This document shows, in pieces, positions 1-8,943 of a stretch of 64,000 nt of DNA. A program made the position numbers and the translations under genes. Within the stretch, counting starts at the first letter, position 1. Every line of letters starts with the position of its first letter. The stretch is from CBDFHV01 sp965247705 (GTDB taxonomy: Bacteria; Pseudomonadota; Alphaproteobacteria; Rhodospirillales; CAMCUA01): NCBI GenBank assembly GCA_965247705.1, contig CBDFHV010000080.1, positions 62,001 to 126,000 on the forward strand, given 5' to 3'. The notes beneath the pieces are model-generated. The model did no database searches. It was not told the origin of the DNA and saw only the letters and a list, made by a program, of their open reading frames with translations.

Positions 1-786
1 GAATACATGCCGGTCCCGCACCCGACACCCCAGAGCTTCCAGGCCGTGGAAGAATCGCTCGGGGCGGCCAATGCCCGCGAAGGCGACCACGTCGTGACCT
101 GCCAGTGATCGGGACTCCTCGGTCGGTACGAAACGTGCCTCGAGGAGCGGCAGCGGTGCGACACGGGCCCGCAGGTGCGCCACTGGCTGTTCCGCCCCGG
201 CGCCGACGGCCACCACCGCCTGAACTCTGGACAGAGCGTCGCCAATGGGTTCGCGCAAGGGCCCGGACGGGATCAGGCGTTCGTTGCCGAATCCGGTCGT
301 ACCGTCCACCACCAGCAGGGACAGGTCCTTGGCCAAGCCGGGATTCTGCAGGCCATCGTCCATCAGGATGACGTTAGCGCCTTGGGCGATCGCAGCCCGT
401 GCGCCGGCCGCCCGATCCCGGGAGACCCAAGTGGGCGCCACGACAGCCAACAGCAGGGCTTCGTCGCCCACGTCGCGAAACGAATGGCGCGCCCGGTCCA
501 CCCGCAGCGGTCCGCCTTCTCGACCCCCGTGGCCGCGGGTGAGGATATGGGGCACCCGGCCGCGGTCCGACAGGCGCCGGGCGAGACTCAGGACGACAGG
601 GGTCTTGCCCGCCCCGCCCGCCACCACGTTGCCGGCGCAGATGACCGGTATCGCCGCCTTCTCGGTACGACCGAACGCCATGCGCAGGCGGGTGCCGGCG
701 CCGTAGAACCAGCCCAAGGGCGTCAGGGCCCAAGCCGCCATGCCCGGGCGGTCCGGCGACGTGTACCAGAATTCAGGTGTCCGCAT
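1..786 (-). CDS. lpxK: Tetraacyldisaccharide 4'-kinase (partial, C-terminus beyond window)
   Basis: LpxK phosphorylates the 4' position of the lipid A disaccharide precursor at the inner membrane, using ATP. The visible 262 residues begin MRTPEFWYTSPD, a typical LpxK start, and carry the P-loop GNVVAGGAGKTP at about residues 52-63. The later blocks GDEALLLA and LMDDGLQNP are also characteristic of the family. The frame stays open to base 1, so the C-terminal part lies outside the window. The start overlaps the end of waaA by 14 bases, which suggests translational coupling in a lipid A/Kdo operon on the minus strand. Confidence 0.93.
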   Translation of the reverse strand, partial: MRTPEFWYTSPDRPGMAAWALTPLGWFYGAGTRLRMAFGRTEKAAIPVICAGNVVAGGAGKTPVVLSLARRLSDRGRVPHILTRGHGGREGGPLRVDRARHSFRDVGDEALLLAVVAPTWVSRDRAAGARAAIAQGANVILMDDGLQNPGLAKDLSLLVVDGTTGFGNERLIPSGPLREPIGDALSRVQAVVAVGAGAEQPVAHLRARVAPLPLLEARFVPTEESRSLAGHDVVAFAGIGRPERFFHGLEALGCRVRDRHVF

Positions 787-2068
787 GGCAGGGCTGACCG
801 AGGGGAACGGCGGCGAGGAATGGCGCCAGGGCCTCCATTGCCCGGTCCAGGACGGCCGATTCCGACTCCGCCACCGCGCGCGCGGCGGCGCCTCGGCGCG
901 CCCTCGAGGCGGGGTCGGCGAGGTGGGATTCCAAGGCGTCTCCCAGGCCCGCTTCGTCTTCCACCGTCACCGCCGCCCCCGCCCCCAGAAGACGGCTGGC
1001 GATCTCGGAGAAGTTGGTCATGCCCGGCCCGAACAGGAGGGCACAGCCCAGCCGCGCGGGCTCCAGGGGGTTCTGACCCCCGTCGGCGGCCAGGGACTTG
1101 CCGACGAAGACCAGATCATGCAGTCGATACATCAGGCCCAGCTCACCCATGGTGTCGGCCACGTGGACCTGGGTCGTGGCTTCGGGCACCTCGCCGGCGG
1201 CACGCCGCGCCACCCGCAGTCCCATGGCCCGCAGTTCGGCGGTCACGGCGGTGCCGCGCTCCGGATGACGGGGCACGATGGTGGTCAGCAGTCCGGGATG
1301 GCCGGCTTCCAGCCGGGCGTGAATGCGGCCGGCGATGGCTTCCTCCCCGGGATGGGTGCTGGTGGCCAGCCATCGGGGGCGGTCGGCCAGGCGCCGGCCC
1401 GCCTTTTGCAGTTCGCCGTCGTCCACGGGAAGCAGCGGCGCGGCGAACTTCAGGTTGCCCAGGCAGCGGGCGCCGGATGCGCCCAGGGCCTGGAAGCGGG
1501 CCGCATCCTCCACCGTCTGTCCGGTGCACAGGGCGAAGCGGGAAAGCAGGCCGGCCGCCGCGGCGGGTGCCCGCCGCCACCGCCCGTAGGACCGGGGCGA
1601 CATGCGCCCGTTCAGAAGCACCATGGGGATGCCGCGGGCCGCGGTTTCGTCGATCAGGTTGGGCCACAGCTCCGATTCCAGCCATAGGGCCAAATCGGGT
1701 CGCCAGTAGGCCAGAAAGCGGCGCACGTAGGCCCGGCGATCCACCGGCACGAATTGGTGCTGGGCCCTTGACGGCAGCCGGTCCGCCAGCAGGCGGGCGG
1801 AGGTGACGGTCCCCGTTGTCACCAGGAAGCGGGCGTCGGGACGCGCTCGGGCCAAGGCATCGATCAGGGGCAGCATGGACAGACCCTCCCCGACGCTGGC
1901 GCCGTGCAGCCAGACCAGGGGACCCGCTGGCCGTTCCCCGCCCGGCCACCCCAGGCGCTCGGCGAAACGGTCGGCGTCTTCCTTGCCAGAGGCCCGCCGA
2001 ACCGCCAGCCAGGCCCGGATCGCCGGGCCGCCCACGGCCATCAGGCCCCGGTAGGCGGCCAGCAGCAT
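773..2068 (-). CDS. waaA: 3-deoxy-D-manno-octulosonic acid (Kdo) transferase
   Basis: WaaA (KdtA) transfers Kdo from CMP-Kdo onto lipid IVA, the first step of LPS inner-core synthesis. The 431-residue protein has an N-terminal hydrophobic anchor (MLLAAYRGLMAVGG), the acceptor-domain motif WLHGASVGEG near residue 50, and the C-terminal GT-B nucleotide-sugar region ending in GGQNPLEPA, where the conserved E of the family sits. The chosen ATG at 2068 overlaps the stop of the upstream acyltransferase as TGATG; the open frame extends further upstream but only as a shadow of that gene. Length and motifs fit a complete, active enzyme. Confidence 0.95.
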   Translation of the reverse strand: MLLAAYRGLMAVGGPAIRAWLAVRRASGKEDADRFAERLGWPGGERPAGPLVWLHGASVGEGLSMLPLIDALARARPDARFLVTTGTVTSARLLADRLPSRAQHQFVPVDRRAYVRRFLAYWRPDLALWLESELWPNLIDETAARGIPMVLLNGRMSPRSYGRWRRAPAAAAGLLSRFALCTGQTVEDAARFQALGASGARCLGNLKFAAPLLPVDDGELQKAGRRLADRPRWLATSTHPGEEAIAGRIHARLEAGHPGLLTTIVPRHPERGTAVTAELRAMGLRVARRAAGEVPEATTQVHVADTMGELGLMYRLHDLVFVGKSLAADGGQNPLEPARLGCALLFGPGMTNFSEIASRLLGAGAAVTVEDEAGLGDALESHLADPASRARRGAAARAVAESESAVLDRAMEALAPFLAAVPLGQPCHADT

Positions 2069-2886
2069 CACGCGTTCTCGGCCGGCAAGGGTGCCGGCGT
2101 TACGGGAACCGCGCCGACGAGGCCGTCGGCTTCTCGCGTGATGTCGTTGAGGGCCGTTTCCAACTGTGCCCGGCAGACTTCGAGGGTGCCGGCGTCGGCG
2201 TCCCGTGGCACCCGGATCGGCGGTCCCCAGACGAAGGCGCCCCGGTTGAAGGGAAGCGCCAGGACGAACCGGTCCCATGTTGCCAGCACCCGCCGGCGGC
2301 CGGCGGAAAAGCTGACCGGAACCATGGGCGCGCCGCTCAAACGGGCCAGCGCGACCGCCCCCGACTGGGCCCGCATACGCGGTCCGCGGGGCCCGTCGGG
2401 GGTAAGGCCGATGGAGCTTCCGTCGCGGATCAGGCGCGCCATGCGGCGTAATGCCGCGGCGCCGCCCCGGGAGGACGACCCGACGACGGTGCGGAGGCCG
2501 AAATGGGCAGTGGTCCGCGCGATCAGTCGTCCATCCGGATGATCGGAAGTCAGGGTATGCAAAGGCCAACCATAGTCCCAGCAGTAGGGCATCATCATCA
2601 GCCGGCCGTGCCAGAAACAGAGGATGAACGGCTGTCCCTCGTCCCACAGGCGGCGCGGGATATGGCCGCCCACGGTGGACCAGCGTCCGGTCCGCCGGCA
2701 CAGGCGAATGTACTGGGCGCCGATCCAGCATAGGACGGCACGAACCCCCTCGTTGCGCAGAAAGGCCTTGAGACCGAATTTCAAGGCCACGTCCGCCCGC
2801 GCCTCGCGGTCTGACTTGGATGGATCACGAGCCTCACCCGTGGGCGGGGACGAGGGTCTGGTCTCCATCGGCGAACTGCAGCGCAT
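2068..2886 (-). CDS. DUF374 lysophospholipid acyltransferase-like protein
   Basis: Member of the DUF374 family, related to the PlsC acyltransferases and commonly found beside waaA in alphaproteobacteria. The 272 residues contain the FWHGRLMMMPY block with its conserved His (about residue 93) and the family signature TPDGPRGPR (about residue 165), which corresponds to the acyltransferase substrate loop. A transfer of an acyl chain to lipid A or a phospholipid precursor is an inference from family and neighbourhood. The N-terminus is uncertain: ATGs at 2886 and 2868 both overlap the end of the upstream ABC exporter gene, and neither has a convincing ribosome binding site. Confidence 0.85.
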   Translation of the reverse strand: MRCSSPMETRPSSPPTGEARDPSKSDREARADVALKFGLKAFLRNEGVRAVLCWIGAQYIRLCRRTGRWSTVGGHIPRRLWDEGQPFILCFWHGRLMMMPYCWDYGWPLHTLTSDHPDGRLIARTTAHFGLRTVVGSSSRGGAAALRRMARLIRDGSSIGLTPDGPRGPRMRAQSGAVALARLSGAPMVPVSFSAGRRRVLATWDRFVLALPFNRGAFVWGPPIRVPRDADAGTLEVCRAQLETALNDITREADGLVGAVPVTPAPLPAENA

Positions 2887-4636
2887 GCAGCCGGGCGTAA
2901 AGGCCGCCCCGCGCCAGAAGCTCCCCGTGGGTGCCCGTGTCGACGACCCGCCCGCTTTCCATCACGTGGATCAGATCCGCGTCCACGATGGTCGACAGCC
3001 GGTGGGCGATGACCAGTGTGGTGCGGCCGCTCATGAGCTGGGTCAGGGCCGCCTGGACCTGGCGTTCGGATTCCGTGTCGAGGGCCGAGGTCGCCTCGTC
3101 CAACAGCAGGATGGGTGCGTTCTTCAGCATCGCGCGGGCGATGGCGAGGCGCTGGCGCTGGCCGCCGGACAGGCGCACGCCGTGCTCGCCGACGATGGTG
3201 TCGTAGCCGTCCGGCAGGTCGACGATGAACTCGTGGGCCGCCGCGCGCCGGGCGGCGTCGACGATCTCGTCCTCGCTCGCCCCTGCCCGCCCATAAGCGA
3301 TGTTGGCCCGTATGGAGTCGTCGAAGAGGGTGATTTCCTGGCTGACCAGGGCGATACCGTCGTAGAGCGACGGGAACGTGACGTCCCGCACATCGACCCC
3401 GTCGATGGTCACCCTTCCGGCATCGGTGTCGAAGAAGCGGGGGATCATGTTAAGCACGGTCGACTTGCCGGCGCCCGAGGGTCCGACCAGGGCCACCCGC
3501 CGGCCCGCCGGCGCGTCCAGGCTGACCCCGCGCAGCGCCGCCGGGCCGTCCTCACGGTAGGAGAAGGTCACGTTCTCCAGGCGCACTGTTCCTTGCGCGA
3601 TCTTCAGGTCGACCGCATCGTCCCGTTCGCGGATGGCGGGCAACCGATCCAGGAGGTCGAACAGACGCTGGGCGCCGGCCAGGCCCTCCTGCAGGCTGGC
3701 GTTCAGGTTGGCGAGGCGCTTGAGGGGCTCGTAGGCCAGCAGCAGGGCGGTGATGAAGGAGAAGAAGGACCCGGCGTCGGTCTGATCGGCGATCACCCGG
3801 AAGCCGCCGTAGACGACGACCACGGCCACCGCCATTCCGCCCAGGGTCTCCATGATGGGGCTCGACAGGGCCCGGATGCGGGCGGCCCGGTAGGCCAGGT
3901 GGAAGATACGCTCGATCACGGCGGAGACGCGCGCCGCCTCGTAGCCCTCCATGCGATAGGCCTTGACCAACCGGATTCCCTGGAAGCACTGGCCCAGGAA
4001 TGTGGTGAATTGTCCCATTTCCTCCTGGGTATTGGCAGTGACCCGGCGCATGCGCCGGCCCAGGCGCACGATCGGCAGCACGGCGGCGGGGAACACGAAA
4101 AAGGCGGCGAAGGCCAGTTGCCAGTCCTGGAAGAACATCACCGCCACCAGGCCGATCAGGGTCAGCAGATCCTTGCCGAACCCGGTGAGCCCGTTGGAAA
4201 CCGCGACGCGCATCTGGTTGATGTCGACGGTGAATCGGGAAATCAGCCGGCCCGACGGGTTGTCGTGGAAAAAGGCCAGGTCCATGCGAGCCAGGTGGGC
4301 GAACAGGCGCCTCTGGGTATCGGCGATGATGCGCAAGCCGACGAAGCTCATGATCGTCGCCTGGGCGTAGCTCGCGCCGCCCTTCACCGCGAAGGTGGCG
4401 AGCACGGCGCCGGCCACCAGCCACAGCATTTCCTCGCGTTTAGCGATGAAGACGTCGTTGACCACGGGCTCCATGAGCCACGCGGTGAGCGCCGTGGCAC
4501 CGGCCATGAGGGCCATGAAGAGCAGGGCCAGCAGCAGCCAGCCCAGGTACTGGCGCACACTGTCGCGCAGCAGACGGCCCACCAATCGGTGGGTCGCGTG
4601 CCGTGTCGAGGCCGGGATGGCCGATTCGCTGTTCAA
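2834..4636 (-). CDS. MsbA-type ABC exporter (fused permease and ATPase)
   Basis: A 600-residue half-transporter with an N-terminal six-helix exporter domain (about residues 25-330) and a C-terminal ATPase. Visible ATPase motifs are Walker A VGPSGAGKST (about residue 389), signature LSGGQRQR (about 490) and Walker B ILLLDEATSALD (about 512), followed by the H-loop IAHRLST. As a homodimer it would flip a lipid across the inner membrane. Its place at the head of the waaA-lpxK operon makes lipid A or another LPS precursor the likely cargo, but a general multidrug or lipid exporter cannot be excluded from sequence alone. Confidence 0.9.
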   Translation of the reverse strand: MNSESAIPASTRHATHRLVGRLLRDSVRQYLGWLLLALLFMALMAGATALTAWLMEPVVNDVFIAKREEMLWLVAGAVLATFAVKGGASYAQATIMSFVGLRIIADTQRRLFAHLARMDLAFFHDNPSGRLISRFTVDINQMRVAVSNGLTGFGKDLLTLIGLVAVMFFQDWQLAFAAFFVFPAAVLPIVRLGRRMRRVTANTQEEMGQFTTFLGQCFQGIRLVKAYRMEGYEAARVSAVIERIFHLAYRAARIRALSSPIMETLGGMAVAVVVVYGGFRVIADQTDAGSFFSFITALLLAYEPLKRLANLNASLQEGLAGAQRLFDLLDRLPAIRERDDAVDLKIAQGTVRLENVTFSYREDGPAALRGVSLDAPAGRRVALVGPSGAGKSTVLNMIPRFFDTDAGRVTIDGVDVRDVTFPSLYDGIALVSQEITLFDDSIRANIAYGRAGASEDEIVDAARRAAAHEFIVDLPDGYDTIVGEHGVRLSGGQRQRLAIARAMLKNAPILLLDEATSALDTESERQVQAALTQLMSGRTTLVIAHRLSTIVDADLIHVMESGRVVDTGTHGELLARGGLYARLHALQFADGDQTLVPAHG

Positions 4637-4783
4637 GGGCTTCCTGTCCCCTCCCCGAATCCGTCCGGCGCGGGGCGCCCCGCGACCATAGCACGCACCG
4701 CCGCCCGGTCCAACGAACGCCCATGAATCGAGGGTTTTGGCAAGGTCAGTCCGAGAGGCGGCAATGCCTCGGCCAAAGGCTCT

Positions 4784-5137
4784 TCATGTCGTCCGGCCCG
4801 CGATTTCCTGGAGGATACGACGGACGGCGGCCTCCATGGGCTTGAGGTCCTTTCGGCAGGTCTCCCACAGAACGACCGGATAGCTATTGTGGTAGTCGTG
4901 ACGCAGCACATTGCCGATTCCGGCGATGGCTTTCCACGGGATGGTGGGCTCTTTGGCCTTGAGGTCTTCCGGCAGTCGGCGGCTGGCTTCCGAGATGATT
5001 TCCAGGTTGCGCTCGACCAACTGTCGCGTGCGCCGGTCGGCACGGAAGCTCTCCGCATCGTGACCCGTGGTGTCAGCCTCGATGTTGGTGATCGCGGCAA
5101 GGATATGGTCGGCATGGACCGTGACCTCCTTCGCCAT
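4784..5137 (-). CDS. HepT-like (DUF86) toxin of a MNT/HepT module
   Basis: An all-helical 117-residue DUF86/HepT protein. In MntA-HepT systems the HepT toxin is inactivated when its MNT partner adds AMP to the tyrosine of the C-terminal RNxxxHxY-type motif. Here that region reads IGNVLRHDYHN, so the N, H and Y are kept but the usual first Arg is Gly, as in a subset of DUF86 proteins. The start codon overlaps the stop of the upstream antitoxin gene by one base (TGATG), which ties the two genes translationally. It lies between the LPS operon and an ABC exporter with no functional link to either. Confidence 0.85.
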   Translation of the reverse strand: MAKEVTVHADHILAAITNIEADTTGHDAESFRADRRTRQLVERNLEIISEASRRLPEDLKAKEPTIPWKAIAGIGNVLRHDYHNSYPVVLWETCRKDLKPMEAAVRRILQEIAGRTT

Positions 5138-5586
5138 CAGAAGACGGCCTCCGCTTCACGCAGGACGCGATCCCTGATTGCCGGCTCGATGCCTTCGCGG
5201 GTCACGACGTCGACCTCGCGGCCGAGGCATTCCTCCAGCAGGTCCTTCACGGCGACCAGATCGACCAAGCTGAAGCGGGCCTCCGGGTCGATGTCGATCA
5301 GGACATCGATGTCGCTATCGGCGCGAAATTCGTCGTGAATGATCGAGCCGAAGAGGGCGAGGGACGTGATCCCCTGAACACGCAGCGTCTTTTCGAGACC
5401 ATGAATGCAGGCGCGAACGTGTTCCTTCGACGCTGGCGCGCCGGTTGCCACCCCGGTGCCGTTGCTTTCGCGCGCGACGAGGAGCCGCAAAGCCTCGCGG
5501 ATCACCTCGCTGGCGTTGTTGTAGAGCCCGGAGGCGACTTGGCGCCGAACGAAGCCTTCCAGCCGGGGGGTCAGCGACACGTTCAT
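5137..5586 (-). CDS. MNT nucleotidyltransferase antitoxin with N-terminal ribbon-helix-helix domain
   Basis: This 149-residue protein joins two antitoxin modules. Residues 1-42 look like a ParD/CopG ribbon-helix-helix DNA-binding domain (MNVSLTPRLEGF, then NNASEVIREALRLL). After a short Ser/Gly/Ala linker, residues about 58-149 form a minimal nucleotidyltransferase with the GSx10DxD signature: GS at LFGS and DID ten residues later. By family knowledge the MNT domain would AMPylate and silence HepT, and the RHH domain could repress the operon. The ATG at 5586 is preferred because GGAAGG lies just upstream; an ATG at 5637 would add 17 residues without a known domain. Confidence 0.82.
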   Translation of the reverse strand: MNVSLTPRLEGFVRRQVASGLYNNASEVIREALRLLVARESNGTGVATGAPASKEHVRACIHGLEKTLRVQGITSLALFGSIIHDEFRADSDIDVLIDIDPEARFSLVDLVAVKDLLEECLGREVDVVTREGIEPAIRDRVLREAEAVF

Positions 5587-5681
5587 GGGTCCACGTCCTT
5601 CCCGGAATGGAATGGGCCCGATAACAAGAAATGTCAATGTATGTTATTGCTGACGGTCGGCACCGGGGTGCGGGGGAAGCC

Positions 5682-6443
5682 CTATGCCTTCAGCTTGTAG
5701 CCGGTGCGGAAGATCCACCAGACGATGCCCAGGCACAGCATGAGGAAAGCCAGGGTCATGGACAGGCTGACCGCGACGTTGACGTCGGCGATCTCGTAAA
5801 AGCTCCAGCGAAAGCCGCTGACCAGATAGACGACCGGATTGAACAGGGTCACCTTCTGCCAGAAGGGGGGCAGCATATCGATGGTGTAGAAGGTGCCGCC
5901 GAGGAAGGTGAGGGGGGTGACGATCAACAGCGGCACCAGTTGCAGCTTCTCGAAGCCTTCGGCCCAGATGCCGATGATGAAGCCGAACAGGCTGAAGGTC
6001 ACACAGATCAGCACCAGAAAGGCGACCATCCACACGGGATGGGCGATGCGCAAATCGACGAAGAAACCGGCGGTCAGCAGGATTATGGTCCCCAGGATGA
6101 GGGACTTGGTGGCCGCCGCGCCGACGTAGCTGACAACGATCTCGACGAACGACACCGGGGCCGACAGCAGCTCGTAGATGGAGCCGATGAAGCGGGGAAA
6201 ATAGATCGCAAAGGCGGCGTTGGAGACGCTCTGGATCATCAGCGAAAGCATCAGCAGCCCGGGCACGATGAAGGCGCCGTACTCGACGCCTTCCACCTGG
6301 TTGATTCGCGACCCGATGGCGCCGCCGAAGACGATAAAAAACAGCGACGTCGACAGCACCGGGGCGACGATGCTTTGCAGGATGGTCCGTTTGGTGCGGT
6401 TCATCTCGTAGAAGTAGATGGCGCGAATGGCATGGAAGTTCAT
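5682..6443 (-). CDS. ABC-2 type transporter permease
   Basis: A 253-residue polytopic membrane protein with about six hydrophobic helices, from the ABC-2 permease family that includes the YadH-type exporters. It begins MNFHAIRAIYFYEMNRTKRT and has the typical late segment TPLTFLGGTFYTIDMLPP. Its start overlaps the stop of the ATPase gene upstream by four bases, so the two form one exporter. The substrate cannot be told; drug or lipid export and antibiotic resistance are the usual annotations for the family. Confidence 0.9.
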   Translation of the reverse strand: MNFHAIRAIYFYEMNRTKRTILQSIVAPVLSTSLFFIVFGGAIGSRINQVEGVEYGAFIVPGLLMLSLMIQSVSNAAFAIYFPRFIGSIYELLSAPVSFVEIVVSYVGAAATKSLILGTIILLTAGFFVDLRIAHPVWMVAFLVLICVTFSLFGFIIGIWAEGFEKLQLVPLLIVTPLTFLGGTFYTIDMLPPFWQKVTLFNPVVYLVSGFRWSFYEIADVNVAVSLSMTLAFLMLCLGIVWWIFRTGYKLKA

Positions 6444-7363
6444 GGCTGGCGCCTCACCAGTCTGACGAAGATCTCCTCCAGCGAGCTCTGGCTGGTGCTG
6501 AGGTCGCGGAAGCGGATGCCGGAATCGGCAAGATCGCGAAGCAGGCGAGTGATGCCCGTGCGCTCCGCCTGGCTGTCGTAGTCGTAGGTGAGCTCGCGGC
6601 CGTCGGTCGACAGGGACAGGCGGTAGTCGGCGAGCGCCTGGGGCACGGCGGCGAGGGACTCATGGAGCAGGAGGATGAGCTGCTTGCGCCCCAGCTTGCG
6701 CATCAAGGCGTCCTTCTCCTCGATGACGATGATCTCGCCATGGCTGATGACGCCGACCCGCTCGGCCATCTCTTCGGCTTCCTCGATGTAGTGGGTGGTC
6801 AGGATGATGGTGACTCCGGACCGCTGCAGGGCGCGCACGACGCCCCACATGTCGCGGCGCAGCTCCACGTCGACGCCGGCGGTGGGTTCGTCGAGGAACA
6901 GGACGCGCGGCTCGTGGGACAGCGCCTTGGCGATGAGCAAGCGGCGCTTCATGCCGCCGGACAGGGTCATGATCTTGGCGTCGCGCTTGTCCCACAGCGC
7001 CAGGTCGCGCAGCACCTTCTCGACGTGGGCGGCATCGCGCGGCTTGCCGAACAGGCCGCGGCTGAAGCTGACCGTGTCCCATACGGTCTCGAAAGCCTCG
7101 GTGGTCAGCTCCTGGGGCACCAGGCCGATCATCGATCGCGCCCGGCGGTAGTCGCGCACGATGTCGTGACCGCCGACGGTAACGGCCCCCGCGGTCGGGT
7201 TGACGATGCCGCAAACGATGTTGATCAAGGTCGTCTTGCCGGCGCCGTTGGGCCCGAGGAGGGCGAATATCTCCCCTTCCCGGATCTCCAGGCTGACGCT
7301 TTTCAGGGCCTCGAACCCGCCGTCATATGTCTTCGACAGGCCGCAAATGGAGACGATGGGCAA
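6440..7363 (-). CDS. ABC transporter ATP-binding protein (YadG/CcmA-like)
   Basis: A 307-residue ATPase that pairs with the downstream ABC-2 permease. Motifs in order: Walker A LLGPNGAGKTTL (about residue 35), Q-loop LVPQELT, signature LSGGMKRRL (about 134), Walker B VLFLDEPTAGVD (about 157) and H-loop TTHYIEEAEE. The C-terminal 70 residues are the short extension often found in drug-export type ABC-2 ATPases. The stop overlaps the permease start by four bases. It follows pmbA with a four-base gap, so all three genes may be read together. Confidence 0.92.
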   Translation of the reverse strand: MPIVSICGLSKTYDGGFEALKSVSLEIREGEIFALLGPNGAGKTTLINIVCGIVNPTAGAVTVGGHDIVRDYRRARSMIGLVPQELTTEAFETVWDTVSFSRGLFGKPRDAAHVEKVLRDLALWDKRDAKIMTLSGGMKRRLLIAKALSHEPRVLFLDEPTAGVDVELRRDMWGVVRALQRSGVTIILTTHYIEEAEEMAERVGVISHGEIIVIEEKDALMRKLGRKQLILLLHESLAAVPQALADYRLSLSTDGRELTYDYDSQAERTGITRLLRDLADSGIRFRDLSTSQSSLEEIFVRLVRRQP

Positions 7364-7367
7364 TACG

Positions 7368-8726
7368 CTACTGGCCGGCGACGGTCATGCCGTCGATGCG
7401 CACCGTCGGGGAATCGGTGCCGTAGCGGAAGACCAGATCGTCGGCTGGCACCAGGTTGGCGAACATGTCGTTCAAGTGGCCGGCGACGGTCACTTCGCTT
7501 ACCGCATCGGCCCGGACCCCGTTTTCGATCCAGAAGCCGGCGGCGCCGCGGCTGTAGTCGCCGGTCACGCCGTTGACGCCGAAGCCGATAAGCTCGGTGA
7601 TGTAGAGCCCCTGGCCGATGTCCGCCATCAGGGCCTCGGGCGTGGCCGTTCCCGGCGCCAGGGAGAGGTTGGTGGGCGCCGGCGAGGGCGGCGAGGATGT
7701 GCCGCGGGCGGCGTTTCCGGTCGTGGTCAGGCCCAGTTGACGGGCCGAGCGCAAATCCAGGATCCAGCCCTTGAGGACGCCGTCCTCGACAAGGGCGCGT
7801 CGGGCCGTGGCGACCCCCTCGCCGTCAAAGGGTTTGGAGCGCAGTCCCCGCCGCCGCAGGGGGTCGTCGACGATATCGATGCCGGGGGCGAAGATCCGCT
7901 GATCCATCTTGTCTTTCAGGAACGAGGTGCCCCGGGCCACCGACTGCCCGTTCACCGCGCCCGCCAGGTGGCCGAGCAGGGACCGCGCCGCCCTGGGGTC
8001 GTAGATCACCGGCACCTGCGCCGTCGATACCTTGCGCGGGTTCAAGCGCGCCACGGCGTTCTCGCCGGCGGTGCGGCCCACGTCCTCGGGGGAGCGCAGC
8101 TCGCCGCTGTGAACGCCGGCGGTGTAGTCGTAGTCCCGCTCCATGCCGGTGCCCTCGCCGGCCAGCACCGAGGCGCTGATGCTGACGTGGGTAACGCTGT
8201 AGGCCCTGGCGAAGCCGTGGGTGGCGGCCAGCGCGATGTCGGCGCGGCCCCAAGCGGCTTCCCCGCCTTCGGAGTTGGTCACGCCAGGCACCGCGCGGGC
8301 GGCGTCCTCGGCCCGCGCCGCCCAGTCGATCAGGGTCTCGGGCGACGGTTCCGCGTCCTCGCAGATGTCCAGGTCCGGCGCGTCGCCGGCCAGAAGCGCG
8401 GTCTCGGCGAGGCCGCAGAAGGGATCCTCGGGCACCGAGCGGGCCATGGATACGGCGCGCTCCGCCAATTCGCCGAGGGCCGCCGCCGACAGGTCCGAGG
8501 ACGACACCACGGCCTGGCGGCGGCCGACGAACACGCGCAGGCCCAGATCCAGGCTTTCCTCCCGTTCCAGGGTCTCCGGCCGGCCGAGGCGCTGGGCGTG
8601 GCTCAACGACGTGCTGCCGACGAGCACCGCGTCGGCGGATTCGGCGCCCATGGTGCGGGCGCTGGCCAACAGATCGGTCAAGCGTTGCAGCCGATCTTCC
8701 TCGGCCATTGGCGCTGGTTTGGTCAT
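7368..8726 (-). CDS. pmbA: Metalloprotease-like PmbA/TldE
   Basis: PmbA (TldE) forms the TldD/TldE heterodimeric protease that trims modified peptides such as microcin precursors and CcdA; TldE itself is the non-catalytic partner. The 452-residue length is normal. Family blocks seen include LGLRVFVGRRQAVVSSSD near residue 80, GLTTTGNAARG near 340 and ITELIGFGVNGVTGDYSRGA near 390, which ends in the conserved C-terminal barrel. No tldD was found in this window. The gene is divergent from korA, with 217 bases between the two starts. Confidence 0.93.
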   Translation of the reverse strand: MTKPAPMAEEDRLQRLTDLLASARTMGAESADAVLVGSTSLSHAQRLGRPETLEREESLDLGLRVFVGRRQAVVSSSDLSAAALGELAERAVSMARSVPEDPFCGLAETALLAGDAPDLDICEDAEPSPETLIDWAARAEDAARAVPGVTNSEGGEAAWGRADIALAATHGFARAYSVTHVSISASVLAGEGTGMERDYDYTAGVHSGELRSPEDVGRTAGENAVARLNPRKVSTAQVPVIYDPRAARSLLGHLAGAVNGQSVARGTSFLKDKMDQRIFAPGIDIVDDPLRRRGLRSKPFDGEGVATARRALVEDGVLKGWILDLRSARQLGLTTTGNAARGTSSPPSPAPTNLSLAPGTATPEALMADIGQGLYITELIGFGVNGVTGDYSRGAAGFWIENGVRADAVSEVTVAGHLNDMFANLVPADDLVFRYGTDSPTVRIDGMTVAGQ

Positions 8727-8943
8727 GACGCTCCTTTCGCGACCGCTTGTCGGCCGGGTTTCGGTTCTTATATGCGACGGATAGGCCGCGTTGCCAGGGC
8801 GGAAGGGATCGCCGGGGTCCGGACCTGTACTCAGGTTTCCGGTTTGTTGCTATAATGTGTCAGCCCACGCTAGAAACGACGGCCGGCCCAACACCGCTCC
8901 GTGGCACCGGCCCAATGATCGCAGGGAGTCCGAGTGCACCGCC
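8727..8943. promoter_or_regulatory. Divergent intergenic region with candidate korA promoter
   Basis: The 217 bases between the divergent pmbA and korA genes must hold promoters for both. On the plus strand a perfect TATAAT lies at 8851-8856, about 90 bases ahead of korA; no good -35 box is seen at the right distance, so an activator may be needed. This is a motif match only, with no start site evidence. Confidence 0.35.

Noticed and set aside
2624..4726. Long plus-strand open frame of 700 codons opposite the ABC exporter
   Set aside because: It is the antisense of the exporter, with low-complexity Gly/Asp/Gln-rich sequence and no domain; GC-rich DNA gives such shadow frames.
7200..8855. Plus-strand frame of 551 codons opposite pmbA
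   Set aside because: PmbA on the minus strand has all family motifs; the opposite frame has none.
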